Source of the DNA: Natrinema sp046097095
Lineage (GTDB): Archaea; Halobacteriota; Halobacteria; Halobacteriales; Natrialbaceae
Reading direction: 5' to 3'
Assembly: GCF_046097095.1 (NCBI RefSeq)
Contig: NZ_CP175698.1
Coordinates: forward strand, 2,418,001 to 2,482,000
DNA length: 64,000 nt
Both the position numbers and the translations under genes were made by a program. Positions 28,115 through 35,854 of this stretch are shown here, in pieces; positions within the stretch are counted from its first letter, which is position 1, and every line of letters begins with the position of its first letter. The notes beneath the pieces are model-generated. The model did not search any database, was not told the origin of the DNA, and saw only the letters and a list, made by a program, of their open reading frames with translations.

Positions 28115-28152
28115 ACACCGTCTCGGGCAACCAGCCGCCGTCGACCTCGAGG
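28115..28152 (-). pseudogene. Duplicated 3' fragment of an SDR gene
   Basis: 38 bases that match 28275-28312, the 3' end of the adjacent SDR gene, at all but one position. The C-terminal codons for GGWLPETV are retained, with TAG as stop where the gene uses TAA. It lies 122 bases beyond the true gene end. It looks like the last trace of a tandem SDR paralogue or of a segmental duplication. Confidence 0.75.
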
Positions 28153-28272
28153 GTCTGCACCCACCTTTTTACTTCGCCGGGATCTCTCACTCCGTTCGAG
28201 ACCCCCCTCGTAAAAATCTGGACCAAAAACTCCCCACGGCGCTTCGCGCCGCGAGTCAACTGCTACTCGCAC

Positions 28273-29013
28273 TTACACGGTCTCGGGCAACCAGCCGCCG
28301 TCGACCTCGAGGTTCTCCCCGCTGATGTACTCGCTCTCCGGATCGAGGAAGAAGTACAGCGGCTGGACCAGGTCCTCGAAGCTCGCGGGCCGGCCGCGGG
28401 GCAGCTCGTCGGGGAACTCGTCGGAGTTCTCCACGACGTACGGCGAGATCGCGTTGACCGTGATCCCGTCGGTCTGGGTGTCGGCCGCGAGCATGCGCGT
28501 AAACATCAACACGCCCGCCTTCGCGACGAAGTACGGGAAGTTTGTCGGGCTGACCAGCCCCTGCTCGCTCGAGGCGTAGCCGATGTTGACGATCCGGCCG
28601 TACCCGTTCTCGCGCATCTCGGGCAGGGCGCGCCTCGAGCAGAGGTAGGTGCCGTTTATGTTCGTCTCGAGGACCCGGTTCCAGGTCTCGAACTCGAGGT
28701 CGGCCCAGTGGGCCGGGGCGAAGTCGCCGACGTTGTTGACCAGCACGTCGACGGACCCGAGTTCGGCCTCGACGGCCGCGAAGAGCCCGTTGACGCTCTC
28801 GGGGTCGGTCACGTCGCCTTGCACCGTCATCGCGTCGGACGCACCGCGGTCGCGGGCGGCGTCGGCGACCTCGCGGGCGGCGTCGGCGCTCGTATGGTAG
28901 TGAACCGCCGTTCGCGCGCCGCAGTCGGCCGTCGCCAACAGCAGTTCGCGGCCGACGCCTTTCGCGCTGCCCGTGACGAGCACCGTCTGCTCCGAGAGAT
29001 CGGGTCCGTCCAT
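28273..29013 (-). CDS. Short-chain dehydrogenase/reductase (SDR)
   Basis: 246 residues from ATG 29013 (MDGPDLSEQTVLVTGSAKGVG); the frame continues upstream but that sequence is not protein-like. The NAD(P) loop TGSAKGVG is at residue 14-21, NNVG (the NNAG element) near 89, and the catalytic Y-x-x-x-K in YFVAKAG near 155. The C-terminus ENLEVDGGWLPETV is the usual SDR ending. Likely a 3-oxoacyl-type reductase or sugar/alcohol dehydrogenase; substrate unassigned. The duplicated 3' fragment at 28115-28152 is a local curiosity. Confidence 0.9.
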   Translation of the reverse strand: MDGPDLSEQTVLVTGSAKGVGRELLLATADCGARTAVHYHTSADAAREVADAARDRGASDAMTVQGDVTDPESVNGLFAAVEAELGSVDVLVNNVGDFAPAHWADLEFETWNRVLETNINGTYLCSRRALPEMRENGYGRIVNIGYASSEQGLVSPTNFPYFVAKAGVLMFTRMLAADTQTDGITVNAISPYVVENSDEFPDELPRGRPASFEDLVQPLYFFLDPESEYISGENLEVDGGWLPETV

Positions 29014-29125
29014 GCCTCGGCTGTCGACGACGGGGTGGAAAAATCGCCCGGAACCCCACTCGTCCGCTGCGATCGGGGTTCCGTGACCCGCGGATTTACG
29101 GTGGTGTACGATCAATCCGTCACCC

Positions 29126-29590
29126 ATGCTAGAGACAGTATTGCTTGCAGTCGGCCCAAGCGACGCCGAACGAAGCGGCCAGCTCGCCGAAGCCGTCCTC
29201 GACGTCGCAGAGCCCGCCGGTGCCACCGTCGTCCTCGCACACGTCTTCACCAACAGCGAGTACGAACAGGTCCTCGACCGCCTCGAGTTCGATCGGACCG
29301 TCGACGAGATCGACCCCGACTCCGTCGCGAGGCGTCACTCGACGATCCACGATCTGAAAGACGCCTTCGAGGAACACGGCGTCGACCTCGAGATTCGGGG
29401 TGCCGTCGGGGACCACGGGTCGTCGATTGTCGATCTGGCGGCCAGCGTCGATGCCGATCAGGTCGTCGTCGGCGGCCGTCGCCGGTCGCCGACCGGCAAG
29501 GCTGTCTTCGGCTCGACGGCCCAAGAGGTGCTGCTGTCGGCCCCCTGTCCCGTCACGTTCGTCCGTAGCAACGACGAGCACACCGACTGA
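29126..29590 (+). CDS. Usp-like protein with altered nucleotide loop (copy 1)
   Basis: 154 residues, Usp fold: ETVLLAVGPSDAERSGQLAE at the N-terminus and VVVGGRRRSPTGKAVFGSTA near the C-terminus. The G-2x-G-9x-G-S loop of ATP-binding Usp proteins is replaced by GGRRRSP-type sequence, as in copy 2. The two genes are tandem, same strand and same length, and clearly paralogous (shared VLLAVGP, TVV-x-x-HxFT, GGRRRSP, QE-x-xL-x-APCPVT). Cytoplasmic; role in stress inferred from family. Confidence 0.88.
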   Translation: MLETVLLAVGPSDAERSGQLAEAVLDVAEPAGATVVLAHVFTNSEYEQVLDRLEFDRTVDEIDPDSVARRHSTIHDLKDAFEEHGVDLEIRGAVGDHGSSIVDLAASVDADQVVVGGRRRSPTGKAVFGSTAQEVLLSAPCPVTFVRSNDEHTD

Positions 29591-29721
29591 GCGTCCCCTA
29601 CCGGGTGCCACCGACGACACCGCACCGGCGCGATAGCGACCGCACCGTGCCGACCTGCGGTGGTTCTGGAATACTGCAACGACGAGAATGCTTAAGCAGG
29701 TGGCCCGACCACTGTGCCGGT

Positions 29722-30186
29722 ATGGCAATCGATACGGTCTTACTCGCGGTCGGGCCGATGGACACGGTTCGCGCACCGGACCTCGCTGATACGGTTCTCG
29801 AGATCGCCGATCCGCTCGGCGCGACGGTCGTGATCGGCCACGCCTTTACCGAAGACGAGTACGAGGACGTTCATGACGATCTCGGCTTTCAGGCCCGTGC
29901 GGAGGACGTTGATCCGGACGAATTCGCGGCGACCCGACCACCGGTTCCCGAACTCGCCGACCGCTTCGAAGAGGCCGGCGTCGAGTACGAGATCAAGGGT
30001 GCGCTCGGCGAGGTCAGCACCGAGGTCGTCGATATGGCGATCGACGTCGACGCGGACCGCATGGTCGTCGGTGGCCGCCGCCGTTCACCGGCCGAAAAGG
30101 CCGTCCTTGGCTCCGTCTCCCAGGAGATCATCCTCCAGGCCCCCTGCCCGGTCACCTACTTCCGCGACCTCGACGTGATGGAGTAA
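29722..30186 (+). CDS. Usp-like protein with altered nucleotide loop (copy 2)
   Basis: 154 residues from ATG 29722 (MAIDTVLLAVGPMDTV). It shares the sequence pattern and length of the gene at 29126 and retains the same VVGGRRRSPAEKAVLGSVS loop. It follows copy 1 by 131 bases with its own A/T-rich promoter-like sequence near 29690 (GAATGCTTAAGC). Product of a local duplication. Confidence 0.88.
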   Translation: MAIDTVLLAVGPMDTVRAPDLADTVLEIADPLGATVVIGHAFTEDEYEDVHDDLGFQARAEDVDPDEFAATRPPVPELADRFEEAGVEYEIKGALGEVSTEVVDMAIDVDADRMVVGGRRRSPAEKAVLGSVSQEIILQAPCPVTYFRDLDVME

Positions 30187-30199
30187 CGACGCGGTCGCG

Positions 30200-30628
30200 T
30201 CACCGCTTCTCTGCCCGCCGTTTCCACTCGCGTTCCTGCCGGCGCTCGCGGACGTGGCGCTCCCCGTCGGCTACCTCCCGTCGGACGTGCCGCTCGAGCG
30301 ACCGGACCTCGGAAAGCAGCGTCTCCTGGAAGTTCTCGAGGACGTCGTACGACCAGCGGTCCTCGTCGACGACGCCGTGGGGGAGCAGGTCGGCCCGGAT
30401 CGCGTCGGCGAGGTCGTCGTGGCCGGCGTCTCGAAGTAGTTCCTCGGCCCGGTACAGGTGGTCCATGCCGTGCCCCGTCGCGTGGTGGAACTCGAGTAAA
30501 CTCCCCTGGGCGCGCTGGGTCCACTCGAGGCCCAGTTCGACCTCGTGGAGGGCCTCGCACTCCGTCTCGGACAGCGCCGTCGACTCCGTCCTCGCGTCGA
30601 GGTCGGTCGGTGTGTCATCAGTGGCCAT
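30200..30628 (-). CDS. Helical acidic protein, unknown function
   Basis: 142 residues if translation starts at the internal ATG 30628 (MATDDTPTDLDARTE); an ATG at 30658 is also possible. Nearly all helical: ECEALHEVELGLEWTQRAQG, then FHHATGHGMDHLYRAEELLR with several His residues, and a basic C-terminal tail (ERRQEREWKRRAEKR). The His-rich helices resemble a small helical bundle, but no family is recognised. Confidence 0.6.
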   Translation of the reverse strand: MATDDTPTDLDARTESTALSETECEALHEVELGLEWTQRAQGSLLEFHHATGHGMDHLYRAEELLRDAGHDDLADAIRADLLPHGVVDEDRWSYDVLENFQETLLSEVRSLERHVRREVADGERHVRERRQEREWKRRAEKR

Positions 30629-30782
30629 ATCCGAACTATGCCGTGCTATGGCATACATATGTCGTCGGATCGTCGACCGAGCGCCCGCTGCCCGCCGATC
30701 TCGCGAAACGTATCGAAATCGCTACTCGTCGTCGAGTACAATCTGGGTAGTTAAGTACGGCCGCGGTCGTCCCTAGGATAGC

Positions 30783-31760
30783 ATGGTTTACTATGCGGGC
30801 GTCGACCTCGGTGCGACCAACGTCCGGGCCGTCGTCGCCGAGGCCGACGGGACGACGATCGGCTCGAGCCGCCGATCCACGCCGCGCGGGCCGACGGGTA
30901 TCGACGTGACGGAAGGGGTGCTTCGAACGCTGCGCAACGCATGTGGCGAGGCCGGAATCGACCCCAAGCGGATCGCGGCCGCCGGAATCGGCTCGATCGG
31001 TCCGTTCGATCTCGCTGAGGGGGCCGTGATCGATCCGGCGAACCTGCCGAATTCGATCGATCGTATTCCCCTCACGGGGCCGGTCGCGAAGTTGATCGAC
31101 AGCGATGAGGTCCACCTCCACAACGATACCACGGCGGGCGTCATCGGCGAGCGCTTCCACGCCGCCAGCAACCCCGACGACATGGTCTACATCACGATCT
31201 CCTCGGGGATCGGTGCCGGCGTCTGCTGTGACGGCGAGATCATGGGCGGCTGGGACGGTAACGCTGGCGAGGTCGGCCACTACGTCGTCGATCCGCAGGG
31301 GCGACTGACCTGCGGTTGCGGCCACGACGGCCACTGGGAGGCCTACTGCTCTGGCAACGCCATCCCCGATTTCGCCCGACTGCTCGCCGAGGACGACCCG
31401 ACGATCACGACCGACCTCCCGCTCGAGGGGGTAAACTTCACCGCGAAGGACGTGTTCGACCTCGCGGGCGAGGACGAACTGGCGGATTACGTCATCGAGC
31501 AACTCGCCCACTGGAACGCGATCGGCGTGACGAACGTCGTCCACGCGTTCGCGCCAATCGTGGTCTCCTTTGGCGGCGCGGTCGCGTTGCACAACGAGGA
31601 ACTGGTCGTCGATCCCGTACGCGAACGCGTTTCCGAGATGGTGATGACAAACGTCCCGGAGATCACGGTCACCGATCTCGGCGACGACGTCGTCCTCGAG
31701 GGAGCGCTTGCAAGCGCCATGACCGAGGGGACCGGCGACCGGCGGCGACTGCGCGGCTGA
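30783..31760 (+). CDS. ROK-family sugar kinase (glucokinase-like)
   Basis: 325 residues. The ATP-binding phosphate-1 motif GVDLGATNVRAVVAEADG is N-terminal. The ROK signature and sugar-binding EVGHYVV is near residue 160, followed by the zinc-type cysteine cluster LTCGCGHDGHWEAYCSG. The catalytic Asp is in HNDTTAG. Members phosphorylate glucose using ATP. Single gene with a TATA-like GGTAGTTAAG near 30750. Confidence 0.9.
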   Translation: MVYYAGVDLGATNVRAVVAEADGTTIGSSRRSTPRGPTGIDVTEGVLRTLRNACGEAGIDPKRIAAAGIGSIGPFDLAEGAVIDPANLPNSIDRIPLTGPVAKLIDSDEVHLHNDTTAGVIGERFHAASNPDDMVYITISSGIGAGVCCDGEIMGGWDGNAGEVGHYVVDPQGRLTCGCGHDGHWEAYCSGNAIPDFARLLAEDDPTITTDLPLEGVNFTAKDVFDLAGEDELADYVIEQLAHWNAIGVTNVVHAFAPIVVSFGGAVALHNEELVVDPVRERVSEMVMTNVPEITVTDLGDDVVLEGALASAMTEGTGDRRRLRG

Positions 31761-31925
31761 TACAGGCTACTGTCACTGGATACCGCGTCCCCCGAAGCGG
31801 GTCTCGGGGATGCCGGAACTGACTTCCATGGACCGTCCACGTTGCTCCACGATTCGGCCGCCTCGACTCCGCGGCGTCCGGCGACGAGTAATTACGCCTA
31901 TGTGTCTGTGTCCGTTGGTTCAACC

Positions 31926-33473
31926 ATGAAGCGGAGAGCGTTTCTCAGGGCCGCCGGCGTTGCCGGCGGCGCGTCCGTTTCGGGCTCGGTCGTCACGTCC
32001 CGGTCGCGCGCCGCGTTCGTCCGACGGCAGGGCGGATACGAACCGCTCGGTCGGCTCCCCGTCACCGGTGCCGCGGAGGCCGTCCCCGGCGACGACGGCG
32101 AGACCGCCTACGTCGCCGCCACGACCGGCTTCGCGACCGTCGACGTGAGCGACCCCGCCGAACCGACGCTCCTCGCCGAGGAACGCGACCTCGAGCACGC
32201 CGGCGACGCCTTGACACAGCTCCTCGACGTGACCGTCGACGGTGACCGGCTGGTCGTCGCGGGACCGGCCAACCCGAGTTTCAGCGTCAAGGGATTTCGA
32301 GTGTACGACGTGAGCGATCCCGCGACTCCCGTTCCGACCGGCGAGTTCGAAACGAGCTACCACATTCACAACTGCTATCTCGAGGGCGACCTGCTGTTCG
32401 TCGTCGCGAACGAACAGCAAGCGAACCCGCTCGTGATCTTCGACATCGGTGGCGGCGACATCACGCAACTGGGATACTGGTCGCTGCTCGACCGCGAGCC
32501 GGGCTGGGGCGAGATACGAATGCTCGCCCGCTACCTCCACGACGTCTACGTACAGGACGACATCGCCTACCTGCCTCACTGGAACGCCGGCACCTATCTG
32601 ATCGACGTCAGCGATCCGGCCGCCCCGACGTACGTCTCGCACGTCCGAGCGACCTCGCTCGAGGAACAGCGATCGCTCACCGACCGACAGGACGCTGTCT
32701 ACGGTCTCCCGGGCAACGATCACTACGCGGCGGTCGACGAATCCGGCGACCTCATGGCGGTCGGCCGGGAGGCCTGGGCGACCGGCGGGGCCACACCCGA
32801 CCGACCGGGCGGGATCGACCTCTACGACGTGAGCGACCCCGCCGCGCCCGTCCATCGAGGATCGATCGACGCCCCGCGGACGGTCGACGAGACCTACCGC
32901 GGCGGGCTGTGGACGACCTCGCACAACTTCGAACTCCGCGACGGCCGACTCTACTCGTCGTGGTACCGCGCGGGCGTCCAGATCCACGACGTGTCGGAGC
33001 CGACCGATCCAACACGGCTCGCGTGGTGGCGCGACCCAGCGAAGACGGGGTTCTGGACGGCCCGCGTCGTCGCGCCCGGCGAGAGTTTCATTGCCTCGAG
33101 CACGGAAGCGATTCCGAACACGACGCTCGAGGGGGCGCTCTACACCTTCCCGGCCGAAGCCGGCGAACAGGCCGATCCCCCGTCGCTTCAAGATCCTGAC
33201 TGGCTCGCGGCCGACAACGAGACGAACACGACGAACGAGAGCGGCGAGACCGGGAATGGGAGCGCCACGGGCGGCGGCGACACGGGCGGCGGCGACACGG
33301 GCGGCGGCGACGCGGGCGGCGGCGACACGGGCGGCGACACGGGCGGCGGCGACGCGGGCGGCGGCGACACGGGCGGCGATTCGATCCCCGGCTTCACCGG
33401 CGTTGCGGGGCTCGCAAGCGGCGCGCTCACTCTCGAGTGGCTGCGCCGACGCGGCGGAAATGTTCAGGATTAA
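31926..33473 (+). CDS. Tat-exported LVIVD-repeat surface protein with PGF-CTERM-type tail
   Basis: 515 residues from ATG 31926 (KRRAFLRAAGVAGGASVSGS), a twin-arginine signal. The body consists of repeats ending in YDVSDPA-P or IDVSDPAAPT (about residues 60-420), the LVIVD beta-propeller-like pattern. Then comes a low-complexity linker of (GGGDTG/GGGDAG) units and a C-terminal SIPGFTGVAG followed by a hydrophobic stretch and WLRRRGG, which fits a PGF-CTERM signal for archaeosortase processing and lipid anchoring. Predicted cell-surface protein; ligand unknown. Confidence 0.85.
   Translation: MKRRAFLRAAGVAGGASVSGSVVTSRSRAAFVRRQGGYEPLGRLPVTGAAEAVPGDDGETAYVAATTGFATVDVSDPAEPTLLAEERDLEHAGDALTQLLDVTVDGDRLVVAGPANPSFSVKGFRVYDVSDPATPVPTGEFETSYHIHNCYLEGDLLFVVANEQQANPLVIFDIGGGDITQLGYWSLLDREPGWGEIRMLARYLHDVYVQDDIAYLPHWNAGTYLIDVSDPAAPTYVSHVRATSLEEQRSLTDRQDAVYGLPGNDHYAAVDESGDLMAVGREAWATGGATPDRPGGIDLYDVSDPAAPVHRGSIDAPRTVDETYRGGLWTTSHNFELRDGRLYSSWYRAGVQIHDVSEPTDPTRLAWWRDPAKTGFWTARVVAPGESFIASSTEAIPNTTLEGALYTFPAEAGEQADPPSLQDPDWLAADNETNTTNESGETGNGSATGGGDTGGGDTGGGDAGGGDTGGDTGGGDAGGGDTGGDSIPGFTGVAGLASGALTLEWLRRRGGNVQD
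33268..33380 (+). repeat. Tandem repeat encoding Gly-Asp linker
   Basis: Short units of GGCGGCGACACGGGC and its GACGCGGGC variant repeated about eight times. They encode the GGGDTG/GGGDAG linker of the surface protein and would be prone to length change by slippage. Confidence 0.85.
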
Positions 33474-33533
33474 TTCGACGGATATCGGCCGTGCGACCCA
33501 AGGTATACACCGCTCGAGCGTGTACGTGAGGCA

Positions 33534-33899
33534 ATGACAGCATCCGAAGAGGAGCCGTCGCTGCGAGAGCGCGTCGAGACGTGGCTGGCCCGCGAGATGC
33601 CAATCATTCAGATGCACGGTGGGACCAGCGCGGTGCGGTCGGCCGACCCCGAGACCGGCGAGGTCGTCATCGAACTCGGCGGCGGCTGCAAGGGCTGTTC
33701 GGTCAGCGACGTGACGACGGGCAACATCGAGGCCGAACTCATTACCTGGCCCGAAATCGACGAGGTCACCGTGCGCGTCCCGGACGCGCGCGACAGTCTC
33801 GGCGGGCCGGACCAGCCCGAGTCGATCATGGGCGTCGATCGAACCGAAGGCGGCCGCGGCGACTGGGGCTCGTCGAATCCGGGTAAAGACCACCTCTGA
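33534..33899 (+). CDS. NifU C-terminal-domain-like Fe-S scaffold protein
   Basis: 121 residues. The NifU domain covers about residues 8-85, with IQMHGGTSAVRSADPETGEV and the CxxC in LGGGCKGCSVSDVTTGNIE that holds a transient Fe-S cluster. The C-terminal about 35 residues (MGVDRTEGGRGDWGSSNPGK) are a flexible tail. Stand-alone Nfu-type proteins carry clusters to apo-enzymes. Confidence 0.9.
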   Translation: MTASEEEPSLRERVETWLAREMPIIQMHGGTSAVRSADPETGEVVIELGGGCKGCSVSDVTTGNIEAELITWPEIDEVTVRVPDARDSLGGPDQPESIMGVDRTEGGRGDWGSSNPGKDHL

Positions 33900-34015
33900 G
33901 CGCCGATCGATACCGTCTCTTCGGCGGCGACGAGGACTGTGCGTACCGTTACCAAGGGCAGAGCGCTTTGGCAAGTCCTATATCCTTTTACGCGCCCATT
34001 ACGGAATCGTACATC

Positions 34016-34060
34016 ATGACGTGTAGCTGCCCGCAGGCAGGAGGTGTCGGCGATGGGTGA
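34016..34060 (+). other. Possible 14-codon upstream ORF (MTCSCPQAGGVGDG)
   Basis: ATG at 34016 lies about 25-30 bases after the TATA-like CTTTTACG (33985-33992), where a leaderless start is expected. The short frame ends at TGA 34058-34060, overlapping the ACT gene start. A Shine-Dalgarno-like GGAGGT (34040-34045) inside it is 7 bases before the ATG at 34053, an unusual case in a halophile where most starts are leaderless. The arrangement would couple leader translation to the ACT/hom operon. Confidence 0.4.
34040..34045 (+). promoter_or_regulatory. Shine-Dalgarno site deciding the ACT-gene start
   Basis: GGAGGT, 7 bases before ATG 34053. It favours that ATG over the GTG at 34044, which overlaps the site itself. 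Confidence 0.65.
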
Positions 34061-34622
34061 CGCACCCGAGCCCGACGACGAGGACGAGCCCGACGCCGAG
34101 ACCGACGGCGGCGTCCGGGCCTACACCGTCCGGCTCGAGCTCGTCGACGAACCCGGCGAGTTGCTCCGTGCACTCGCTCCCATCGCCGACAGCGGCGGCA
34201 ATCTGTTGAGCATCCACCACGAACGCGGTAACATCACACCTCGCGGGCACATCCCCGTCGAGGTCGACCTCGAGTGTCCTCCCGACCGATTCGACGATAT
34301 CGTTCAGGCGCTGCGCGACGCCGGCGTCAACGTCATCCAGGCCGGCGAGGAGCACTACGGCGAGGAGGTAAACGTCGTTTTGGTCGGCCACCTCGTCGAG
34401 ACCGATCTCTCGAATACACTCTCGCGGATCGAGGACGAGGCCGAGGCCGTCGTTCAGGACCTCTCGCTCGCCGCGCCCGACGGCACAGAAGGCGTCGCAA
34501 GCGCCCGTGCCCGACTCGCGATCGACTCTGGGCGCTCCGAGGAGGCGCTCGCGGCCATCCGCTCGATTGGCACCGACAAGGAACTGACCGTCGTCGAACC
34601 CCTGCTCGGAGGTGAGGCCTGA
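34053..34622 (+). CDS. ACT-domain amino-acid-sensing protein
   Basis: 189 residues from ATG 34053 (MGDAPEPDDEDEPDAE). An acidic leader is followed by an ACT domain (about residues 23-90: TVRLELVDEPGELLRALAPI ... GGNLLSIHHERG) and a second ACT-like half. It overlaps the homoserine dehydrogenase start by one base, so it probably works as the regulatory partner of that enzyme, sensing threonine or another end product (inference). Haloarchaea commonly keep these as separate coupled genes. Confidence 0.85.
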   Translation: MGDAPEPDDEDEPDAETDGGVRAYTVRLELVDEPGELLRALAPIADSGGNLLSIHHERGNITPRGHIPVEVDLECPPDRFDDIVQALRDAGVNVIQAGEEHYGEEVNVVLVGHLVETDLSNTLSRIEDEAEAVVQDLSLAAPDGTEGVASARARLAIDSGRSEEALAAIRSIGTDKELTVVEPLLGGEA

Positions 34623-35569
34623 TGGAGCTCGCCATCCTCGGCGCGGGCGATGTCGGTCGCTCGGTCGCTGACCTCGCCGACGAGTACGGCCACGAGGTCG
34701 TCGCGCTCGCCGACTCGAGCAGCGCCGCGGTCGATTCGGACGGCATCACAGTCGACGCCGCCCTCGAGCGCAAGGTCGGCGACGAGGCCGTCGGAACGAG
34801 CGATCCCGAGGACGTCTTCGAGACTGACTACGACGTGCTCGTGGAAGCGACGCCGACGACGCTCGGCGACGCCGAGCCCGGCTTTTCACACGTCCGGCGC
34901 GCACTCGCGGCCGACCGCCACGCCGTGTTGGCGAACAAGGGACCGGTCGCCGAACGCTACGGAGAACTCCGCGCGCTCGAGGCCGACAGCGCCGGCTCGA
35001 TCCGGTTCGAGGCGACCGTCGGCGGCGCGATTCCGATCCTCTCGACGATCGAGGACTGCACGCCACAGGCCGTCACCGCGGTCCGGGGCGTCCTAAACGG
35101 CACCGCGAATTTCATCCTCTCGCGGATGGCCGCCGAGGGGCTCGACTACGAACACGTCCTCGCGGAGGCCCAGGATCTGGGCGTCGCCGAGGCCGACCCC
35201 ACCTTCGACGTCGACGGCACCGACGCCGCCCTGAAGTTCGTCATCCTGTCGAACGTCCTCGCCGACGGCGGCTTCGCGCTCGAGGACGCGACGGTCGAGG
35301 GTATCCAAGACGTTCCCGGCAGCGCACTCGACCTCGCCGCCGAGGACGGCCGGACGATCCGCCTCATCGGCGAGGCGACCCGCGACGGGGTCCGCGTCGG
35401 CCCGCGGCTCGTCCCCGAAAACGGCGCGCTCGCGGTGACCGGCACCCGAAACATCGTCCAGATCGAAACCCGGAACGCCGGCTCGCTGCACTCGAGCGGC
35501 CGCGGTGCCGGCGGCCCGGAGACGGCCACAGCGGTGCTGTCTGACGTGGGTCGACTCCCGCCACTGTAG
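34622..35569 (+). CDS. hom: Homoserine dehydrogenase
   Basis: 315 residues. The NAD(P)-binding segment LAILGAGDVGRSVADLADEY is N-terminal, ANKGPVAERY matches the conserved catalytic-domain opening, and GVLNGTANFILSRMAAEG with EAQDLGVAEADPTFDVDG is the diagnostic homoserine-binding signature. It reduces aspartate semialdehyde to homoserine for threonine and methionine synthesis. There is no fused ACT or kinase domain; the ACT protein encoded immediately upstream (ATG overlaps TGA) supplies it. Confidence 0.95.
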   Translation: MELAILGAGDVGRSVADLADEYGHEVVALADSSSAAVDSDGITVDAALERKVGDEAVGTSDPEDVFETDYDVLVEATPTTLGDAEPGFSHVRRALAADRHAVLANKGPVAERYGELRALEADSAGSIRFEATVGGAIPILSTIEDCTPQAVTAVRGVLNGTANFILSRMAAEGLDYEHVLAEAQDLGVAEADPTFDVDGTDAALKFVILSNVLADGGFALEDATVEGIQDVPGSALDLAAEDGRTIRLIGEATRDGVRVGPRLVPENGALAVTGTRNIVQIETRNAGSLHSSGRGAGGPETATAVLSDVGRLPPL

Positions 35570-35854
35570 GCCGAGCCGTTTTTCTCGGATCGCTAGTTCC
35601 GTTCGTCGTCTCGTCTGACGGTTCGCTGACGGTGAGTTTCGGGCGTGTTGGATCGGGCCGGAACTCGAGGTACCGAACGACTTCAACCGACTGCGTTCGC
35701 TCCCCGTTCACCGCCGATCGAACGTTCTTCGTCGTGTGACTGCTAGCCAAACCGCACGACGGCGGCGGGTTCGGCTGAATACGCTTTCGAAATGGTTTTA
35801 ACCGCAACGAGCCAAAGAGACCGATATAAGCGCCTCTGCGCGTGAGCTACAACA

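Noticed and set aside
33268..33380. CRISPR-like or regulatory tandem repeat
   Set aside because: The repeats are in frame within a coding region and encode a Gly-Asp linker; there are no spacers. I saw no CRISPR array anywhere in the window.
31920..33974. 684-codon minus-strand frame opposite the LVIVD protein
   Set aside because: Arg/Val/Ala-rich translation without domains, antisense to a well-supported Tat protein.
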